From contig JAJKIL010000216.1 in assembly GCA_021154515.1 (NCBI GenBank), positions 1 through 25,266 on the forward strand: a stretch of DNA of 25,266 nucleotides, read 5' to 3'. The position numbers were made by a program, and so were the translations under genes. Under the pieces are notes generated by a model, which saw nothing but the letters and a program-made list of their open reading frames with translations, ran no database searches and had not been told where the DNA came from. The DNA comes from Niastella sp. (lineage in GTDB: Bacteria > Bacteroidota > Bacteroidia > Chitinophagales > Chitinophagaceae). Positions 23,181 to 25,266 of the stretch are shown here, piece by piece. Numbering within the stretch: position 1 is the stretch's first letter; every line of letters starts with the position of its first letter.

Positions 23181-23987
23181 TTATCTAAGCAAAGAATCCA
23201 TTATTTGTTTATAAACAGGAAAGTCAGGGATATCATTATGTTTTGCTCCATTAATCGTGATATACTTATCCGTAGGCTTCAAAAATGATATCAATTTTTT
23301 TGAATTACGAATGGGAATAGTATAATCATCGGTGCCATGGAATATCACCACCGGGTTGGTGATCTCCTTCAGGTACTGCCAGGTAGGTACTTTAAATTTG
23401 ATCATATTGTTTAGCGGGTATACCGGTAACCAGGTTCCGATGAGGGAAGGAAAACTATAATACGGTGATTCCAGGATCAATGTTTTGCAGTCGCGCAAGG
23501 TAGCCAGCTGGGCGGCAATGCCAGTGCCCATTGATTTTCCGTAAATGACGATGCTGTCTTTCGCAAACCTTGCCCGTGCCAGTTTGTAAAACACCAGCGC
23601 CCAATCGTACAACTGCTTTTCGGTGAATTCGCCGGTGCTTTTGCCAAAACCGGGATAGTCGATCATCCATACCTCATAGCCCCGGCTGGTAAAATCGGGC
23701 GCCGCCTTCGCATAATGGGTAATGTTTTCTTTATTGCCATGAAAATACAACACCACGCCTTTAGGTTGCGGTTGATTGGCCGTAAACTGAATGATGTTGA
23801 TGTTCGATTTCCGCGTGTAAGGCAGGTTCACTTCCTTGAACGGATAGGGAAAGCTGTATTGCGACTGCCGGGTTATTTCCTGCGGATGGAACAGTATTTT
23901 ATCCTGTCCGTAATAAATGACAATCCCAATAATACAATATATGAGAATGAATAATTTAAGCCAGCGAAAGAGGATCTTCTTTTTCAT
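23181..23987 (-). CDS. membrane-anchored alpha/beta hydrolase, copy 1
   Basis: Serine hydrolase of unknown substrate, similar in layout to ABHD17/FrsA-like hydrolases. From the chosen start the product is 268 residues: a basic start (MKKK), an N-terminal membrane anchor at about 10-26, then the fold with oxyanion segment YFHGN (81-85), DYPGFGKSTG, the nucleophile elbow GKSMG (S152), acid D220 or D221 in HGTDDYTIP, and H250 in GAKHND. All triad residues are present. An in-frame TTG at 24032, overlapping the preceding stop, would add 15 residues, but ATG at 23987 gives a cleaner anchor matching the paralog. It follows that paralog by 41 nt on the same strand, so they probably form an operon made by tandem duplication. 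Confidence 0.86.
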   Translation of the reverse strand: MKKKILFRWLKLFILIYCIIGIVIYYGQDKILFHPQEITRQSQYSFPYPFKEVNLPYTRKSNINIIQFTANQPQPKGVVLYFHGNKENITHYAKAAPDFTSRGYEVWMIDYPGFGKSTGEFTEKQLYDWALVFYKLARARFAKDSIVIYGKSMGTGIAAQLATLRDCKTLILESPYYSFPSLIGTWLPVYPLNNMIKFKVPTWQYLKEITNPVVIFHGTDDYTIPIRNSKKLISFLKPTDKYITINGAKHNDIPDFPVYKQIMDSLLR

Positions 23988-24028
23988 AACAGGGTTGCAA
24001 GGTAACACGTCCTGAGCGAAGTCGGGGA

Positions 24029-24817
24029 TCAATATTTCAGGATGTCCCTGATAAAATTGTGGTATTCGGGAAAGGAGGGCAGGTTGTTATGGCGGCCGCC
24101 AACGATCCTGATGAGTGTTATCTTATGGGGATTGATGGCCTGCAATTTTTCACTGTGCCTGATGGGGATCAGCCGGTCGCGGGTGCCATGAATAATGTAA
24201 GTATGGCAGTTTACATGGCGGATCCATTTATCGGTGCGCAGCTGGTACCGTAAAACCCAGTTTACGGGCAAGATGGGCAGGAACCGTTTTACCACAATGC
24301 GGAAATTATAATACGGTGAATCAAGAATGAGGTAGCGTGGTTTGTTGTCTGAAGCGATCTTGGCGGCAAAGCCACTGCCAATGCTGCGGCCATAAACAAT
24401 AATGTGGTGTTCGGGATACTTTCCTATTAAAGTATTATAAACAAACTGCATATCGTCCAGCATGTCCTTTTCACTGCGTTTGCCGGTGCTTTTGCCAAAA
24501 CCCCGGTAATCAACCAGCACCACATCGTAATCGTACCGGTAAAAATCACGGGCATACTTAGCCCAGCCTTTTATACTGCGGGTATTGCCATGAAAATACA
24601 GGATCAGTCCCTTTGGATCGGGGCGGTAAAAGTGCAGGCCATTGATGCGCACGCCCGGCGACACATCGAAATTTAATTCATTGAACGGCACATCGTACCG
24701 GAACTGAAAATCGGCTGGTAATTTTTCGGGTTTGAATATAAACCGGTCCTGGATGAAATAAGCTACTATGCTCAATAGCAGCAGACCTCCAATAATATAG
24801 TAAACGAACGTAGGCAA
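24029..24817 (-). CDS. membrane-anchored alpha/beta hydrolase, copy 2
   Basis: Paralog of the adjacent hydrolase, 262 residues. It has an N-terminal anchor (FVYYIIGGLLLLSIVAYF, about 4-21), QDRFIFKPEKLP, the oxyanion loop YFHGN (74-78), DYRGFGKSTG, the nucleophile elbow GRSIG (S145), D214 in HGTRDRLIPI and H243 in GGRHNN. It is probably a periplasm- or cytoplasm-facing lipase or esterase tethered to the inner membrane; orientation is not settled. The start must be the TTG at 24817, because a stop lies two codons upstream (TAA CAA TTG) and no in-frame ATG occurs before the conserved region. TAACTTG about 20 nt upstream is a -7 box lacking one T. It is the first gene of the pair and is preceded by the palindromic element at 24871-24930. 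Confidence 0.86.
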   Translation of the reverse strand: MPTFVYYIIGGLLLLSIVAYFIQDRFIFKPEKLPADFQFRYDVPFNELNFDVSPGVRINGLHFYRPDPKGLILYFHGNTRSIKGWAKYARDFYRYDYDVVLVDYRGFGKSTGKRSEKDMLDDMQFVYNTLIGKYPEHHIIVYGRSIGSGFAAKIASDNKPRYLILDSPYYNFRIVVKRFLPILPVNWVLRYQLRTDKWIRHVNCHTYIIHGTRDRLIPIRHSEKLQAINPHKITLIRIVGGRHNNLPSFPEYHNFIRDILKY

Positions 24818-24870
24818 TTGTTATGGTTACAGCATACAAGTTACTGTTTTTCATCTTTGCCCTTTACTTT

Positions 24871-24930
24871 GCCCGCCGTCCGCGTGCCGCTGAAGCTTTA
24901 GCGGAGGCGCAAGCTTTAGCGTAGGCGGGC
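24871..24930. repeat. 60-bp GC-rich palindromic element (REP-like)
   Basis: The element is bounded by the inverted repeat GCCCGCC/GGCGGGC (24871-24877 with 24924-24930). It contains an inner hairpin CCGCT/AGCGG (24887-24891 with 24900-24904, with AAGCTT in the loop). AAGCTTTAGCGnAGGCG occurs twice, at 24893-24909 and 24911-24927. It is much more GC-rich than its flanks. It could fold as one long hairpin and may act as a terminator for the gene ending at 24937, although no U tract follows. Confidence 0.75.
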
Positions 24931-24936
24931 CTTCTC

Positions 24937-25266
24937 TTACAAGCTTTCTTCCCCACCATGATAAACCCGTTTCAGGCTCAGGTTGGGTACCGGCGCCACA
25001 ATAAGCGGGAATTTTTCGATGGTCACATTGCTCACGTCCAGACCAAAACCGCGTTCTTCCGACAAACTGTATTCCTTCACCATGAAGTACAACCGCATGA
25101 TCATTTTCTCGAAGAAGGGGAGTTCGATATCCTGGCTCAGGTATTTTTCCATTACAATAAACTGAAAGTCGCCCACCACATTGTTCCGTTCCAGGCTTTC
25201 GTACCGGCTGGTAATATTCACCTCTTTATTGGCTACCAGGTCGGCCACCACTTTACGGAACATGAG
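24937..25266 (-). CDS. probable Kup-type potassium transporter, C-terminal fragment
   Basis: The frame is open to the right edge, so this is only the last 109 residues of a longer gene; the ATG near 25263 is unlikely to be the start. The soluble segment contains SRYESLERNNVVGDFQF, LSQDIELPFFEKMIMRLYF, EYSLSEERGFGLD and VTIEKFPLIVAPVPNLSLKRV. It resembles, from memory, the cytoplasmic C-terminal region of KUP/HAK/KT potassium uptake proteins of Bacteroidota. No membrane helix is present in this part, so the call cannot be confirmed within the window. The stop is followed by the palindromic element at 24871-24930. Confidence 0.5.
   Translation of the reverse strand, partial: LMFRKVVADLVANKEVNITSRYESLERNNVVGDFQFIVMEKYLSQDIELPFFEKMIMRLYFMVKEYSLSEERGFGLDVSNVTIEKFPLIVAPVPNLSLKRVYHGGEESL

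Noticed and set aside
23988..24032. TTG start overlapping the preceding hydrolase stop
   Set aside because: It adds 15 residues (IPDFAQDVLPCNPV) before a natural MKKK plus membrane anchor; ATG 23987 fits the paralog better.

Overview
The window comes from a member of the Bacteroidota, most likely a Chitinophagaceae-type bacterium (Niastella/Chitinophaga-like). This is inferred from several features together: the order murC-ftsQ-ftsA-ftsZ with no ddl or murB in between; promoter boxes of the form TAnnTTTG instead of TATAAT; little Shine-Dalgarno signal; MetG with a C-terminal tRNA-binding domain; and intergenic tracts of the GTTAACCAGTTGACCAG type. No rRNA, tRNA, phage, insertion sequence or CRISPR array was seen.

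Layout. Positions 1-5155 (+) hold the distal end of the division and cell-wall cluster: murC (cut by the window edge), ftsQ, ftsA and ftsZ, closed by a strong terminator at 5286-5314. A TIGR01777-type epimerase (+) follows and meets an ABC transporter pair (permease and ATPase, -) tail to tail with 2 bp between stop codons. Next on the minus strand are a small metzincin-type metalloprotease and a large FadN-type beta-oxidation enzyme. The FadN gene has a textbook Bacteroidota promoter with a palindrome just downstream. A class II glycerate kinase (+) diverges from it and converges on a 3-hydroxyisobutyrate dehydrogenase-like reductase (-). metG (-) and a previously uncalled 55-residue two-helix membrane protein (-) come next.

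Positions 16437-18415 (+) carry two tandem LD-carboxypeptidases (family S66). One has a signal-like N-terminus and the other does not, suggesting one exported and one cytoplasmic enzyme for peptidoglycan recycling. Positions 18597-21940 (+) carry two tandem paralogous membrane proteins. Each has a GRDP-like (DUF1399-like) N-terminal domain, membrane helices and a Gly/Cys/Ser tail; their function is unknown. The second has a 109-residue N-terminal extension that looks like the remains of a third, internally deleted copy fused in frame. oxyR (+) follows, with both redox cysteines at the E. coli positions (C199, C208) and an exact OxyR consensus half-site next to its start codon. Two tandem alpha/beta hydrolases (-), a 60-bp palindromic element and the C-terminal end of a probable Kup-type potassium transporter (-) finish the window.

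The most interesting places are: (a) the oxyR upstream region, where a minus-strand-specific terminator has no minus-strand protein gene to serve and could end an OxyS-like divergent RNA or an antisense transcript; (b) the duplication history of the GRDP pair; (c) genes whose promoter box lies only 4 nt before the ATG, suggesting leaderless mRNAs. All calls were made by eye from the sequence, with no database search.
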